Part shown: positions 39,546 through 48,423 of the stretch, piece by piece
How positions within the stretch are numbered: position 1 is the first letter of the stretch
How the letters are laid out: every line of letters begins with the position of its first letter
From: an uncultured Collinsella sp.
GTDB lineage: Bacteria; Actinomycetota; Coriobacteriia; Coriobacteriales; Coriobacteriaceae
Assembly: GCA_900541205.1 (NCBI GenBank)
Contig: UQIV01000008.1
Location: 1-64,000, forward strand
Length of the DNA stretch: 64,000 nt
Direction of reading: 5' to 3'
The notes under the pieces: generated by a model
Told to the model about the DNA's origin: nothing
Seen by the model: the letters and a program-made list of their open reading frames with translations, nothing else
The model's database searches: none
Made by a program: the position numbers and the translations under genes

Positions 39546-41327
39546 ATGACGATCACCGAAATCGACGAGAAGTTCATGCGCGAGGCGCTGGCGGAGGCGC
39601 GAGTCGCCGCGGCGGTGGGCGAGGTGCCCATCGGAGCCGTAGTGGTGCGCGACGGTGAGATCGTCGCGAGGGCACACAATCGGCGCGAACTCGACCAGGA
39701 CCCTTCGGCTCATGCCGAGTTTGCGGCCGTGTGCGCCGCTGCCCAGGCGCTTGGCCGCTGGCGCCTTTTCGACTGTACGGTTTATGTGACGTTGGAACCC
39801 TGCTGCATGTGCGCGGGCCTTATGGTCAACGCGCGCGTGGGGCGCTGCGTGTATGGCGCGAGTGATGCCAAGGCGGGCGCGCTGGGTTCGCTGTATGACC
39901 TGAATGCCGATCCGCGCCTGAATCATCGGTTTAACGTGACGGCTGGGGTCCTGACGGATGAATGCCGCGAGCTGCTGAGTAGCTATTTTGGCGGTCTGCG
40001 CGGAGCGGGTGGCAGCGGCTGTGGCTGCGGTCCGAACCTTGAGGCGCATGCCGCCCACGCCGCGGCGCTTGCAGGTGCCGGTGAGGATGCTGGCATGGCG
40101 GTTGACTTTGGTCCTGCGTGCCGCCGACCCCGCCGTGTGCTGTTGGCGATCGACTCCTTTAAGGGCAGCGTTTCGAGTGCGCAGGCGGAGGCGACGGTTG
40201 CCGAAGGCGTGCGCCGTGTGTGGTCCGATGCCCAGGTGGCCGCGTTGCCGCTGGCGGATGGTGGCGAGGGAACGCTCGATGCTATCGCCGCGTGTGGCGG
40301 TGAGATTGTGACCTGCGAGGTGGCAGGTCCCTTGGGCGATCGCGTGTCTGCCCGGATGCTGGTGGACGACGAGCGCGACTCGGCTGTAATTGAGATGGCC
40401 GAGACGGCGGGTATTGGGTATTCGAGCTGTACGGAGTCGGCGGCGTTGGCGGCTTCGACCTATGGCGTGGGCGAGCTGATGCTCCGTGCGGTTCGCGCCG
40501 GGGCAAAGACTATCTATATTGGTCTGGGCGGCAGTGCCACCAACGACGGTGGCGCCGGCATGCTGCAGGCGCTGGGCGCGCGTGTGGTCGATGATCAGGG
40601 ATGCGATGTCGCCCCCGGTCTTGCCGGCCTTGAGCAGGTGGCGAGCGTTGATTTGGCGCCAGCGCTGCAGGCTTTGGATGATGCTCGTATCGTTGTGCTT
40701 TCCGATGTCGAGAATCCGCTCGTGGGGCGTCGAGGCGCACTGGCGGTGTTTGGCGGGCAGAAGGGCCTGCCGGCGGATGATGTCGAGGCGCTGCACAGAT
40801 ACGACGGCTGGATGGTCGGCTACGGTCGCCTGCTCGATGCGGCAATTTTCGAGGCGCGAGCCCAGGGGTTGTTGCGCACACCCGAGGGCGCACGGACATT
40901 TGGCTCGGTGCTCGGCGTGCCCGGCGCGGGCGCTGCCGGTGGCTTGGGCGCCGCGTTGCTGGCGCTCGGTGCGGAGCTGCGCTCGGGTGTAGAGACGGTG
41001 CTCGATCTCGTGGGGTTTGACGAGCGCGTGCGCGATGTCGACCTGGTCATAACAGGCGAGGGCAATATGGACGAGCAGTCCGCCGCCGGTAAGGCGCCGG
41101 TGGGTGTGGCCCGTCGTGCGAAGCGATATGGCAAGCCGGTAATCGCTGTCGTGGGCGGTCGCGCTGACAACCTCGATGCGGTGTATGGGCAGGGCATCGA
41201 CTTGGTGCTTCCGATCTGCCGCAAGCCCATGCCCCTCGACCAGGCGCTCGGTGTGCAAGAAGCCACAACCAACCTCATCTGCGCCGGCGAGGCAGCTGCC
41301 CAAGCCTATGACCTCGCTCGCCTCTAA
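39546..41327 (+). CDS. fused tRNA adenosine deaminase (TadA) and glycerate kinase
   Basis: 593 aa single open frame. Residues 1-155 are TadA: zinc ligands in HAEF (about 56) and PCCMC (about 84-88), with RVGRCVYGASDAKAGALGSLYDL; it makes inosine-34 of tRNA-Arg. Residues 198-593 are a glycerate 2-kinase of the GlxK/GarK type: LLAIDSFKGSVSS, LGGSATNDGGAGMLQALG, and VITGEGNMDEQSAAGKAP. A Gly/Ala/Cys-rich linker of ~40 residues joins them. GGAAGGCGA precedes the ATG. The pairing has no obvious pathway link; both halves keep their catalytic motifs. Confidence 0.9.
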   Translation: MTITEIDEKFMREALAEARVAAAVGEVPIGAVVVRDGEIVARAHNRRELDQDPSAHAEFAAVCAAAQALGRWRLFDCTVYVTLEPCCMCAGLMVNARVGRCVYGASDAKAGALGSLYDLNADPRLNHRFNVTAGVLTDECRELLSSYFGGLRGAGGSGCGCGPNLEAHAAHAAALAGAGEDAGMAVDFGPACRRPRRVLLAIDSFKGSVSSAQAEATVAEGVRRVWSDAQVAALPLADGGEGTLDAIAACGGEIVTCEVAGPLGDRVSARMLVDDERDSAVIEMAETAGIGYSSCTESAALAASTYGVGELMLRAVRAGAKTIYIGLGGSATNDGGAGMLQALGARVVDDQGCDVAPGLAGLEQVASVDLAPALQALDDARIVVLSDVENPLVGRRGALAVFGGQKGLPADDVEALHRYDGWMVGYGRLLDAAIFEARAQGLLRTPEGARTFGSVLGVPGAGAAGGLGAALLALGAELRSGVETVLDLVGFDERVRDVDLVITGEGNMDEQSAAGKAPVGVARRAKRYGKPVIAVVGGRADNLDAVYGQGIDLVLPICRKPMPLDQALGVQEATTNLICAGEAAAQAYDLARL

Positions 41328-41384
41328 AACCAATCCGAAGTTGGATGCCCTGAGCTTTGCATCGGACCGTCTGCCACGAAACGT

Positions 41385-41520
41385 GGCCATCTACTACGTT
41401 TAACCGGGCACCCTCGACCATCCCGGAATTTGGGAAATTAAAACCGCAGGTAGAGGGCTTGCCAATTTTCGAAAAAGCACGCTATGGTTGACCTCTGTGA
41501 CCAAAACGTAGTAGATAGCC
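41385..41520. repeat. inverted repeat, 17-bp arms, ~100-nt interior
   Basis: GGCCATCTACTACGTTT (41385-41401) pairs with its complement at 41503-41520 with one mismatch. The interior contains CCCTC/GAGGG and CCCGGAATTTGGG pairings, so it may fold as a multi-arm RNA or be a small insertion element. Confidence 0.6.
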
Positions 41521-41548
41521 CCTTTTCGTAGCACAGCACCAGATCAGT

Positions 41549-41637
41549 CTATTTAGGACGGGGCTTTCTTGACTGCTTTCGCCACCCTGATGCCCCACCA
41601 GTCAAAAAGTAGTCAAAAAAGCCCCGTCCCAAATTAG
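41549..41637. repeat. inverted repeat before the SRP RNA promoter
   Basis: The arms near 41549-41574 and 41611-41637 share GGACGGGGCTTT and AAAGCCCCGTCC. The right arm includes a 21-nt string also found at 28984-29004. Confidence 0.65.
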
Positions 41638-41642
41638 CCATC

Positions 41643-41671
41643 TTGCTCTGGTGGGCGGGAGCGGGTAAGAT
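41643..41671 (+). promoter_or_regulatory. promoter of the SRP RNA gene
   Basis: TTGCTC (-35, 41643-41648), 17 bases, TAAGAT (-10, 41666-41671). It points to transcription from about 41678. Confidence 0.7.
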
Positions 41672-41687
41672 ATACCGAGCGCCTAGC

Positions 41688-41788
41688 GCGTTCGATGGGT
41701 TCGGATGACGACATGTTCCGAATCTGGTCAGGTCCGGAAGGAAGCAGCCATAAGGAGCCTCTGTCGGGCATCCGAATCCATCGAGCGC
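41688..41788 (+). ncRNA. ffs: signal recognition particle RNA, small bacterial (4.5S) type
   Basis: The tetraloop region GGTCAGGTCCGGAAGGAAGC at about 41728-41750 is the SRP domain IV signature. The ends GCGTTCGATGGGTTCGGATG and CATCCGAATCCATCGAGCGC pair in a long stem. About 100 nt long, with no Alu domain. A promoter precedes and a T run follows. Confidence 0.95.
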
Positions 41789-41802
41789 ACGGGCGCTTTT
41801 TT
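41784..41802 (+). terminator. SRP RNA terminator
   Basis: AGCGC-ACGG-GCGCT followed by six T. Confidence 0.75.
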
Positions 41803-41815
41803 GGTGCCGCGACAT

Positions 41816-41910
41816 GGCCCGGCCGGCGACGAGGTATTTGGTGTCTCGCTGGTCCTCGGCTGCGCCTGCGGGATCGCTCGACTACCAAATACCTCGCCGC
41901 CGGCCGGGCC
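41816..41910. repeat. inverted repeat, 27-bp arms, 41-nt loop
   Basis: The arms 41816-41842 and 41884-41910 differ at one position; each contains GAGGTATTTGGT or its complement. The loop is GC-rich (TCGCTGGTCCTCGGCTGCGC in part). It immediately follows the SRP RNA gene. Confidence 0.8.
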
Positions 41911-42052
41911 CCGTCGTCCAAAAATCACCCGTAAAGGCGCGTTTATCTGATTAAATCTATCCCTTGCGGAATGCGGCTTGCTGGTGTTGTCTGGGCATTG
42001 ATGGCTATGTGGTTCAAGAGGCGGCGGTGCTGTTGCTTGAATTTTTGCAGTT

Positions 42053-42095
42053 AAAGAGGCTCGTTTCCCTGGGTTGGGGAAACGAGCCTCTTTTT
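42053..42095. terminator. bidirectional terminator
   Basis: AAAGAGGCTCGTTTCCC and its complement pair around GGGTTGG, with T and A runs outside. It would end the minus-strand surface-protein gene at 42139. Confidence 0.88.
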
Positions 42096-42138
42096 GTCTC
42101 TGGGCTTGTGGATTGGCGGAGACAATAGCCGCCGGCAG

Positions 42139-43152
42139 CTATTTTGAGTTCTTGATGCGGCGTGTGGCTGTGGCGGTTATTCCGAGGCCTGCGGCGGCGA
42201 TTCCTGCGAGTGCGATTGCGCTCGGTGCTGTGTCGCCCGTGTTCGCGAGCTTGCCGGCGGTCGTATCTGCTTGCTTGCCGCTGCTCGTGTTCGCCTGCTT
42301 GGTGGAGCTCGATGGGGCGTCTTTGCCGGTTGCAGGTGAGGCAACGGGCGGTGTCGTCTCGGCGGGTTGCGTTGAGCCGGAGGGAGGCACTGTCTCAGCG
42401 GGTTTCGTTATCTCGGGCGAGGTGGTCTTATCTGCCGCGGCCTTTGCCTCTTCGTATGCTTTGCAGGCGTCATCATAGGCCGCTTGCGCCTTTTCCAAAT
42501 CGCCGAGGAGCGCATTTCGCTTGGCTATGTCCTCGTCGATGTGGGCTTTAGCTTCCTCTGCCTCACTTTCGAAATGCTGAACCTGTTTTTCCTGGCTTTC
42601 GAGTCGGCGTTGGTAGGAGTGAAGATCATCTTCATAAGATTTTTCTCGCCTTTCTGCCGCCATGATCTCACTGCGCAACTGCTTAATATGCTCCTTAATA
42701 GCTGTGCTGGGCTCCTCGTCGCCGAGTGCTTCAAGTGCCTTATCTAATTCTGCCTGAAGGCCGCTTGTCCGGTTGTGGGCCTCATCGTATTTGGCTTGGG
42801 CTGCATCGACGTTCGCTTGCATGGCGGGAAGGGGTTCCCTCCGTTTGGCGGCTTCCGTCACCACCATGTCGTAGATCTCTTGAAAAGCGGCAATGTCATC
42901 ATCGATTTCCGCAAGTTTTTCGGGACTTGCGGCGTCTTTTGCGGCCTCGAGGTTTTTGAGCGCTTCCTGCATGGCTGCATACGCTTTTTCTTTTGCGGCG
43001 GCCGCATCTTCCGTCTGCAAGGCAACTGCACCGGTGGGGGAGCTGGTTTCTGCCGCGATCGCCGCTACGGGGGCGATTCCCGCGACAAGTGCCGCGGAAA
43101 GGGCGATGCCCACAGTTGCTCGTCTTGCTCTTCTTGCGAGAATGTCGTTCAT
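42139..43152 (-). CDS. LANTG-anchored coiled-coil surface protein
   Basis: 337 aa. Signal peptide at about 9-33 (ATVGIALSAALVAGIAPVAAIA), a long Ala/Glu/Lys-rich coiled coil to about 240, a Pro/Thr/Ser-rich spacer and a sorting signal LANTGD followed by a hydrophobic stretch and RRIKNSK. This is the layout of a sortase substrate with LANTG in place of LPXTG. GAGGTGCCGAG precedes the ATG. Binding partner is unknown; the second LANTG protein is at 50036. Confidence 0.88.
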   Translation of the reverse strand: MNDILARRARRATVGIALSAALVAGIAPVAAIAAETSSPTGAVALQTEDAAAAKEKAYAAMQEALKNLEAAKDAASPEKLAEIDDDIAAFQEIYDMVVTEAAKRREPLPAMQANVDAAQAKYDEAHNRTSGLQAELDKALEALGDEEPSTAIKEHIKQLRSEIMAAERREKSYEDDLHSYQRRLESQEKQVQHFESEAEEAKAHIDEDIAKRNALLGDLEKAQAAYDDACKAYEEAKAAADKTTSPEITKPAETVPPSGSTQPAETTPPVASPATGKDAPSSSTKQANTSSGKQADTTAGKLANTGDTAPSAIALAGIAAAGLGITATATRRIKNSK

Positions 43153-43365
43153 CTCGGCACCTCATTTCAAGGGTCGGCGACTAACTTGGTAGCACTAATG
43201 TAAGTATATCAGGCGGTTTGCCCGTCATTGATCGGGCGTGCGCGCCTCTCCGCTTCTTTGGAAACCGAATCCCGTTAGAAATGACGAGTTGTTTACGCTT
43301 CTTTTGGGGTGGCGGTACTATCATGGTTCGAATTGAATGTGGATGATGATAGGGAGCGCCTTTTT

Positions 43366-45210
43366 ATGATTGAGCTGCTTAGGCGTTTTGGTGGTAAGTT
43401 TCGCCGATATATTGTGATCGGCCCTGCGTGCAAGCTGATCGAAGTGATCTTTGACCTGCTGACGCCGCTGGTGATTGCCCAGATGATCGATAAGGGCATT
43501 GGGGCGCACGACGTGAACGCCGTTATCCACTACGGTATGCTACTTGCCGCCATGGCCGTGATCGGCATCTCGTTTACGCTCGTCTGCCAAAAGATGGCGG
43601 CGCTCACCTCGCAGGGCATGGGCACCGACATTCGCGGCGCGCTCTACGAGCACATCAACAAGCTGAGCTATGCTGAGCTCGACCGCTTTGGCACGCCGTC
43701 GCTCATCACCCGCATCACCAACGACGTTAACCAGGTCCAGCTCGCTGTGGCGCTGGGCGTGCGCATGCTCATCCGCTGGCCCTTTCTAGCGGTGGGCTCC
43801 ATGTGCGCGGCCCTTGCCATCGACCTTAAGCTCGGCATGATCTTCTTGATCTGCACGCCCGCTATCGGCCTGGTGTTCTGGTTTGTCATGGCGCGCTGCA
43901 TCCCGTATTACAGGCAGCTGCAGGCAAAGCTCGACCGCATCGCGCTTATCTGCCGCGAGGGGCTTTCGGGCGCCCGCGTTGTTCGCGCCTTTGTGCGTGA
44001 GGACCACGAGCGCGAGCGCTTTGCCCAAGCCGCCGATGACCAGGCCAATACCGCCATCGCGGTGGGCAAGCTCTCGTCAATCCTTAATCCCGTCACGTTT
44101 CTTGTGATGAACCTGGGCGTGTGCGCCATCCTGTGGGTGGGCGGCATCCAGGTCAACGTGGGCGAGCTCACGCAGGGCCAGGTCATGGCGTTTGTGAACT
44201 ACATGACGCAGACCCTGACCTCCATCGTGTACGTCGCCAACCTGGTCGTGGTCTTTACCAAGGCGAGCGCCAGTGCGTCGCGTATCAACGAGGTGCTCAA
44301 TTGTGAGCCGGGCATTACCGACGAGGGCAACCAGCCGGTCGCGCTGCCCAAGCCGGGCAATGTCACTCCAGTTCCCGCGCTGAGCTTGAGCCATGCGAGC
44401 TTCTCTTTTGGCACCGGCGCTGCCAACGCCGTCAACGATGTGACCCTGGAGCTCCCACTGGGCAAGACGCTCGGCATTATCGGCGGCACGGGCAGCGGCA
44501 AGTCCACACTCGTCTCGCTTATCTCGCGCCTGTACGATGCGAGCACCGGCAGCGTGAGCGTGATGGGCGCCGACGTGCGCACCTGGCCGCTCGACCAGTT
44601 GCGCCGTGTGGTCGCGACTGTTCCGCAGCGCGCGTCGCTGGTGAGCGGCACCATCCGCAGCAACCTGACCTGGCGTGACGAGTCGGCGACCGACGAGGAG
44701 CTCTGGGCAGCGCTCGATATGGCGCAAGCGAGTGAGTTCGTGCGCAACAAGCTGCAGGGGCTCGATGCCCCGGTCGAGGCGGGCGGTAAGAACTTTAGCG
44801 GCGGTCAGCGCCAGCGCCTGACCATTGCGCGTGCCTTGGTGGGTTCGCCTCAGGTATTGATCATGGACGACTCCGCCTCGGCGCTCGACTTTAAGACCGA
44901 CGCGGCGCTTCGCCATGCCATCCGCGAGCGCAGTGTGCGCGGTGCCGCCGAGGGCGGGCTGCCGCTCACGACCGTCATCGTGAGCCAACGTGTCTCGACC
45001 GTTCGCGATGCCGACATGATCTGCGTACTCGACCACGGCTCGGTTGCGGGTCTGGGCACGCATGACGAGCTGTACGCGACCTGCCAGCTCTATCGCGAGA
45101 TTTGCCAGTCGCAGCTGCGCCGCGAGGAGCTCGAGGGCCAGCAGGGGAGCACGACGCCCGCGTCCGCTCCGACCGCCCCCGCATCCGTCTGCGCAAAGGA
45201 GGGATGCTAA
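43366..45210 (+). CDS. heterodimeric ABC exporter subunit, degenerate ATP site (second pair)
   Basis: 614 aa. Membrane domain in the first ~310 residues; Walker A GGTGSGKST near 374, signature FSGGQRQR, and Walker B ending LIMDDSASALD with Asp for Glu. This is the degenerate half of a heterodimeric exporter, as in the pair at 30801. AGGGAG lies before ATG 43366. A Thr/Pro/Ala-rich tail of ~30 residues ends the protein. Confidence 0.9.
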   Translation: MIELLRRFGGKFRRYIVIGPACKLIEVIFDLLTPLVIAQMIDKGIGAHDVNAVIHYGMLLAAMAVIGISFTLVCQKMAALTSQGMGTDIRGALYEHINKLSYAELDRFGTPSLITRITNDVNQVQLAVALGVRMLIRWPFLAVGSMCAALAIDLKLGMIFLICTPAIGLVFWFVMARCIPYYRQLQAKLDRIALICREGLSGARVVRAFVREDHERERFAQAADDQANTAIAVGKLSSILNPVTFLVMNLGVCAILWVGGIQVNVGELTQGQVMAFVNYMTQTLTSIVYVANLVVVFTKASASASRINEVLNCEPGITDEGNQPVALPKPGNVTPVPALSLSHASFSFGTGAANAVNDVTLELPLGKTLGIIGGTGSGKSTLVSLISRLYDASTGSVSVMGADVRTWPLDQLRRVVATVPQRASLVSGTIRSNLTWRDESATDEELWAALDMAQASEFVRNKLQGLDAPVEAGGKNFSGGQRQRLTIARALVGSPQVLIMDDSASALDFKTDAALRHAIRERSVRGAAEGGLPLTTVIVSQRVSTVRDADMICVLDHGSVAGLGTHDELYATCQLYREICQSQLRREELEGQQGSTTPASAPTAPASVCAKEGC

Positions 45211-47070
45211 ATGAATCCGTACACTTCCTCCGGTTCGGTCGCCACGATGACGGCCAACGTGTCCGGCAACGATAACCTCAACGACCTGGGTGACGGTCCG
45301 CGCCAGCCCGGCGATCCCGAGCGCTATCCCGTGGGTGCGGTGACTCGCCGTCTGATGGGCTACGTTCGTCCGCATCGCATTTCGTTTGTTGCGTCGTTTG
45401 TGAGTGCCGCCATCTCCGTGATTCTGCAGCTCTACACGCCTATTCTCATCGGCGAGGGCATCGACCTGATCGTTGCCGCCGGGCAGGTGGATTTCGATGC
45501 ACTGCTGTCGCTCGTTACCAAGCTCGCGATTGTCGTCGTAGGTGCTGCGGCCTTCCAGTGGCTACAGGGCTACTGCGTCAACCGCCTGTCCTACGAGACG
45601 GTGCGCGATATGCGCGTGGAGGCGAGCGATAAGCTCAGCCGCATGCCGCTCAGCTTTATCGACAGCCATGCTCACGGCGACCTCATGAGCCGCGTGGTCA
45701 ACGACGTCGACCAGGTGGGCGACGGTCTGCTGCAGGGCTTCACGCAGCTCTTCACCGGTGTTATTACCATCGTGGGCACGCTCGCGTTTATGCTTTCCAT
45801 CAACCTGACCATGACGCTTGTGGTGGTACTCGTCACGCCGCTTTCCATTTTTGCAGCCGGCGCCATCGCCAAGCTTTCCAACAAGAGTTTTACAGCACAG
45901 CAGCGCATTCAAGGGCAGCTCGGTGGTCATATCGAGGAGTATGTGGGCGAGCAAAAGCTGGTTGATGCGTTTGCCTACGGCCCGAACGCCCAAGCGCGCT
46001 TTGACGCGCTCAACGCCGAGCTCTATACGGCAGGTGAGCGTGCACAGTTTATGGGTTCGCTCTCTAACCCCGGTACGCGCTTTATCAACAACATCATCTA
46101 TGCCGTGGTCGCCGTGATCGGCTGCGTGGGCGTGATCACGGGCGTGCCGGCGGCGCTTACGGTGGGTGGCGTGCAGATCTTCCTGTCCTACGCCAACCAG
46201 TACACCAAGCCGTTCAACGAGGTCACCAACGTCATTACGCAGATCCAGACCGCGTATGCCTCGGCGCGTCGCATGTTTGCGCTGCTCGATGCGCGCGAGC
46301 AGGAGCCCGATGCGGCGGATGCCGTGGAACTTGCCGCCCCGCAGGGTGAGGTGACCTTTGAGCATGTGGACTTTAGCTACGTGTCCGACCGCAAGCTGCT
46401 GCAGGACATCTGCATCGAGGCCAAGCCCGGCATGCGCTTTGCCCTAGTTGGCCCCACGGGCTGCGGAAAGACAACGCTCATCAATTTGCTACTGCGTTTT
46501 TACGATATCGATGCCGGTCGCATTGCGGTCGATGGCCGTTCCTCGCGTGACTACACGCGCACAAGCCTGCGCCGCGCCTTTGGCATGGTGTTGCAGGACA
46601 CTTGGCTGTTCGAGGGCACGGTGGCGGAAAACATCGCCTACGGCTGCCCCGACGCCACGCGCGAGCAGGTTATCGAAGCTGCCAAGCGCGCGCACGCGCA
46701 CAAATTTATCGGGCAGCTGCCAGGCGGCTACGATACGGTCATCGGCGAGGACGGCGGCACGTTTAGCCAGGGTCAAAAACAGCTGCTGTGCATCGCGCGC
46801 GTCATGCTCACCGACCCGGCTATCTTGCTGCTGGACGAGGCGACCTCGAGCATCGATACCCGCACCGAGCTGCAGGTGCAGGCGGCATTCGACGAGCTCA
46901 TGGCCGGTCACACAAGCTTTGTCGTGGCGCACCGCCTGTCGACGATCCGCAACGCCGACTGCATTCTGGTCATGCGCGACGGCCAGATTATCGAGCGCGG
47001 CACGCACGACGAGCTGCTAGCGGCAGGCGGCTTCTACGCCGAACTCTACCGCAGCCAGTTTGCCCAGTAA
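45211..47070 (+). CDS. heterodimeric ABC exporter subunit, catalytic (second pair)
   Basis: 619 aa. The ATG directly follows the previous stop codon, with AAAGGAGGG upstream. A membrane domain is followed by an NBD with Walker A GPTGCGKTT near 414, signature variant FSQGQKQ and canonical Walker B LLLDEATSSID. With the preceding gene it forms a complete exporter; no regulator gene is adjacent, unlike the first pair. Confidence 0.92.
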   Translation: MNPYTSSGSVATMTANVSGNDNLNDLGDGPRQPGDPERYPVGAVTRRLMGYVRPHRISFVASFVSAAISVILQLYTPILIGEGIDLIVAAGQVDFDALLSLVTKLAIVVVGAAAFQWLQGYCVNRLSYETVRDMRVEASDKLSRMPLSFIDSHAHGDLMSRVVNDVDQVGDGLLQGFTQLFTGVITIVGTLAFMLSINLTMTLVVVLVTPLSIFAAGAIAKLSNKSFTAQQRIQGQLGGHIEEYVGEQKLVDAFAYGPNAQARFDALNAELYTAGERAQFMGSLSNPGTRFINNIIYAVVAVIGCVGVITGVPAALTVGGVQIFLSYANQYTKPFNEVTNVITQIQTAYASARRMFALLDAREQEPDAADAVELAAPQGEVTFEHVDFSYVSDRKLLQDICIEAKPGMRFALVGPTGCGKTTLINLLLRFYDIDAGRIAVDGRSSRDYTRTSLRRAFGMVLQDTWLFEGTVAENIAYGCPDATREQVIEAAKRAHAHKFIGQLPGGYDTVIGEDGGTFSQGQKQLLCIARVMLTDPAILLLDEATSSIDTRTELQVQAAFDELMAGHTSFVVAHRLSTIRNADCILVMRDGQIIERGTHDELLAAGGFYAELYRSQFAQ

Positions 47071-47099
47071 GCAGGTGCGTGGGGGCATGTAATGCAGCG

Positions 47100-48365
47100 C
47101 TAGGGCGCGAGTGTGTCAACGGGGGCAACGATGATGCCCTCGGGCGTCGTATGGGCTGGCATGCCGAACCCGATGACGATGAGCTTGGCCGCGGGTGGTC
47201 TCTCGCCACGTTCGACCAGCTTTCGCTCGAGCCGAAGCAGGTTTGCAGATGCCTCGGGGATCTGCGGACTTCCGAGTTTTACTTCCACGGCAATCCAAGT
47301 TCCATCGCGCCTGTGTATAACGGCGTCGACCTCGAGATCGTCGGCGTCGTGGTAGTGGGACACCGATGAGTCATTAGCGGCTGCATAGACCTTAAGGTCG
47401 TGCAGGACGAGGGATTCGAAGAGCAGTCCCAGCGTCTTCGGGTCAGATGCCAATGATTCCGGATTTGCTCCGAGCAGCGCAACGGCAAGCGAAGGGTCGG
47501 CAAGGTGCCTTTTTGCGCTTTGCCGCAGCTTTACCGGAGACCTGAGTGCCGGATGCCAAGCCGGGATATCATCGATGATGTGTATTCTGCGCAAGGCATC
47601 CGTATAGCGCCGCAGCGTACTTCTCGATACATCACCGCCGAGGTCTTTCTCAAGAGACTTTTCGCCGGCAAGAGTGGATTCGTTGCGCGCAAGCGAAGAC
47701 AGAAGAGCCCTGACTTTCTCCGGGTCACGCTTCACGCCGTCGACCCTCGAAACATCCGATTCGCAGACACCGTCGATGTAGGCAGCGGATATACGCATTG
47801 CATCGGCAGTCGTCTTGCCAACCGCCTGAGGCCAACCACCGCGACATAGCAATTCGGCGATATCGGCGATGCCGTTGATGGATCCAAGTGCCGCCTTGAT
47901 GGGGCATCCGTTAAGCAGCGATTCGAGCGAGACCGCCCCTGAGGAAACCTCGAGTTCGGCCAGAGTCATTGTTTCCATGCGCAAGCGTGATATGCGCCCG
48001 ATGCCGCTGTGCATCGGTTGGTCGGCATCGTTTGGTGTTGCTGACCCCGTAAGCAAAAACTGCCCTGGCTCACCGGTTCGACGATCGCATTCGAAACGTA
48101 TTGCGTCCCACAGTTTTGGCTCTTCCTGCCACTCATCGATGAGTCTCGGCGTTGCGCCGACTATTGCTTGAGCTGGGTCGATCCTGGCAAGCTGCAGTGC
48201 GGCAAAGTCTCCGGCAGGGTCGGAGAGAGACAGCGATGATTCAGCGAATCGCTGGGCCGTAGTCGTCTTTCCGCACCACTTCGGTCCCTGAATGAGCACG
48301 GCACCAAAAATGCCAAGATCGCGTTCGATTGAGCGATCGATACATCTACTCATATACCTAGTCAT
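47100..48365 (-). CDS. AAA ATPase with DUF4143 (ATP-binding protein)
   Basis: 421 aa. The N-terminal AAA domain carries Walker A GPKWCGKTT, Walker B PRLIDEWQE and sensor LLTGSATP; the C-terminal DUF4143 region has a nuclease-like core VSHYHDADDLEVDAVIHRRDGTWIAVEVKLG. This is the pattern of AAA_14/DUF4143 proteins. The ATG at 48365 has GGCGGGGA upstream; a second start five codons earlier is possible. Upstream lies a six-unit 23-bp repeat. Role is unknown; related genes are often mobile or defence linked. Confidence 0.85.
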   Translation of the reverse strand: MTRYMSRCIDRSIERDLGIFGAVLIQGPKWCGKTTTAQRFAESSLSLSDPAGDFAALQLARIDPAQAIVGATPRLIDEWQEEPKLWDAIRFECDRRTGEPGQFLLTGSATPNDADQPMHSGIGRISRLRMETMTLAELEVSSGAVSLESLLNGCPIKAALGSINGIADIAELLCRGGWPQAVGKTTADAMRISAAYIDGVCESDVSRVDGVKRDPEKVRALLSSLARNESTLAGEKSLEKDLGGDVSRSTLRRYTDALRRIHIIDDIPAWHPALRSPVKLRQSAKRHLADPSLAVALLGANPESLASDPKTLGLLFESLVLHDLKVYAAANDSSVSHYHDADDLEVDAVIHRRDGTWIAVEVKLGSPQIPEASANLLRLERKLVERGERPPAAKLIVIGFGMPAHTTPEGIIVAPVDTLAP

Positions 48366-48423
48366 CGTATTCCCCGCCATTCAAAGAAACATTTTGTTTT
48401 ATAGCATCTTACCAGCGCGTAAA

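Noticed and set aside
39249..41390. 713-residue minus-strand frame over the TadA-glycerate kinase gene
   Set aside because: It passes through the tRNA-Ser gene and is antisense to two well-supported domains.
41695..41950. Short frames at the SRP RNA gene
   Set aside because: They are explained by the SRP RNA signature and the following inverted repeat.
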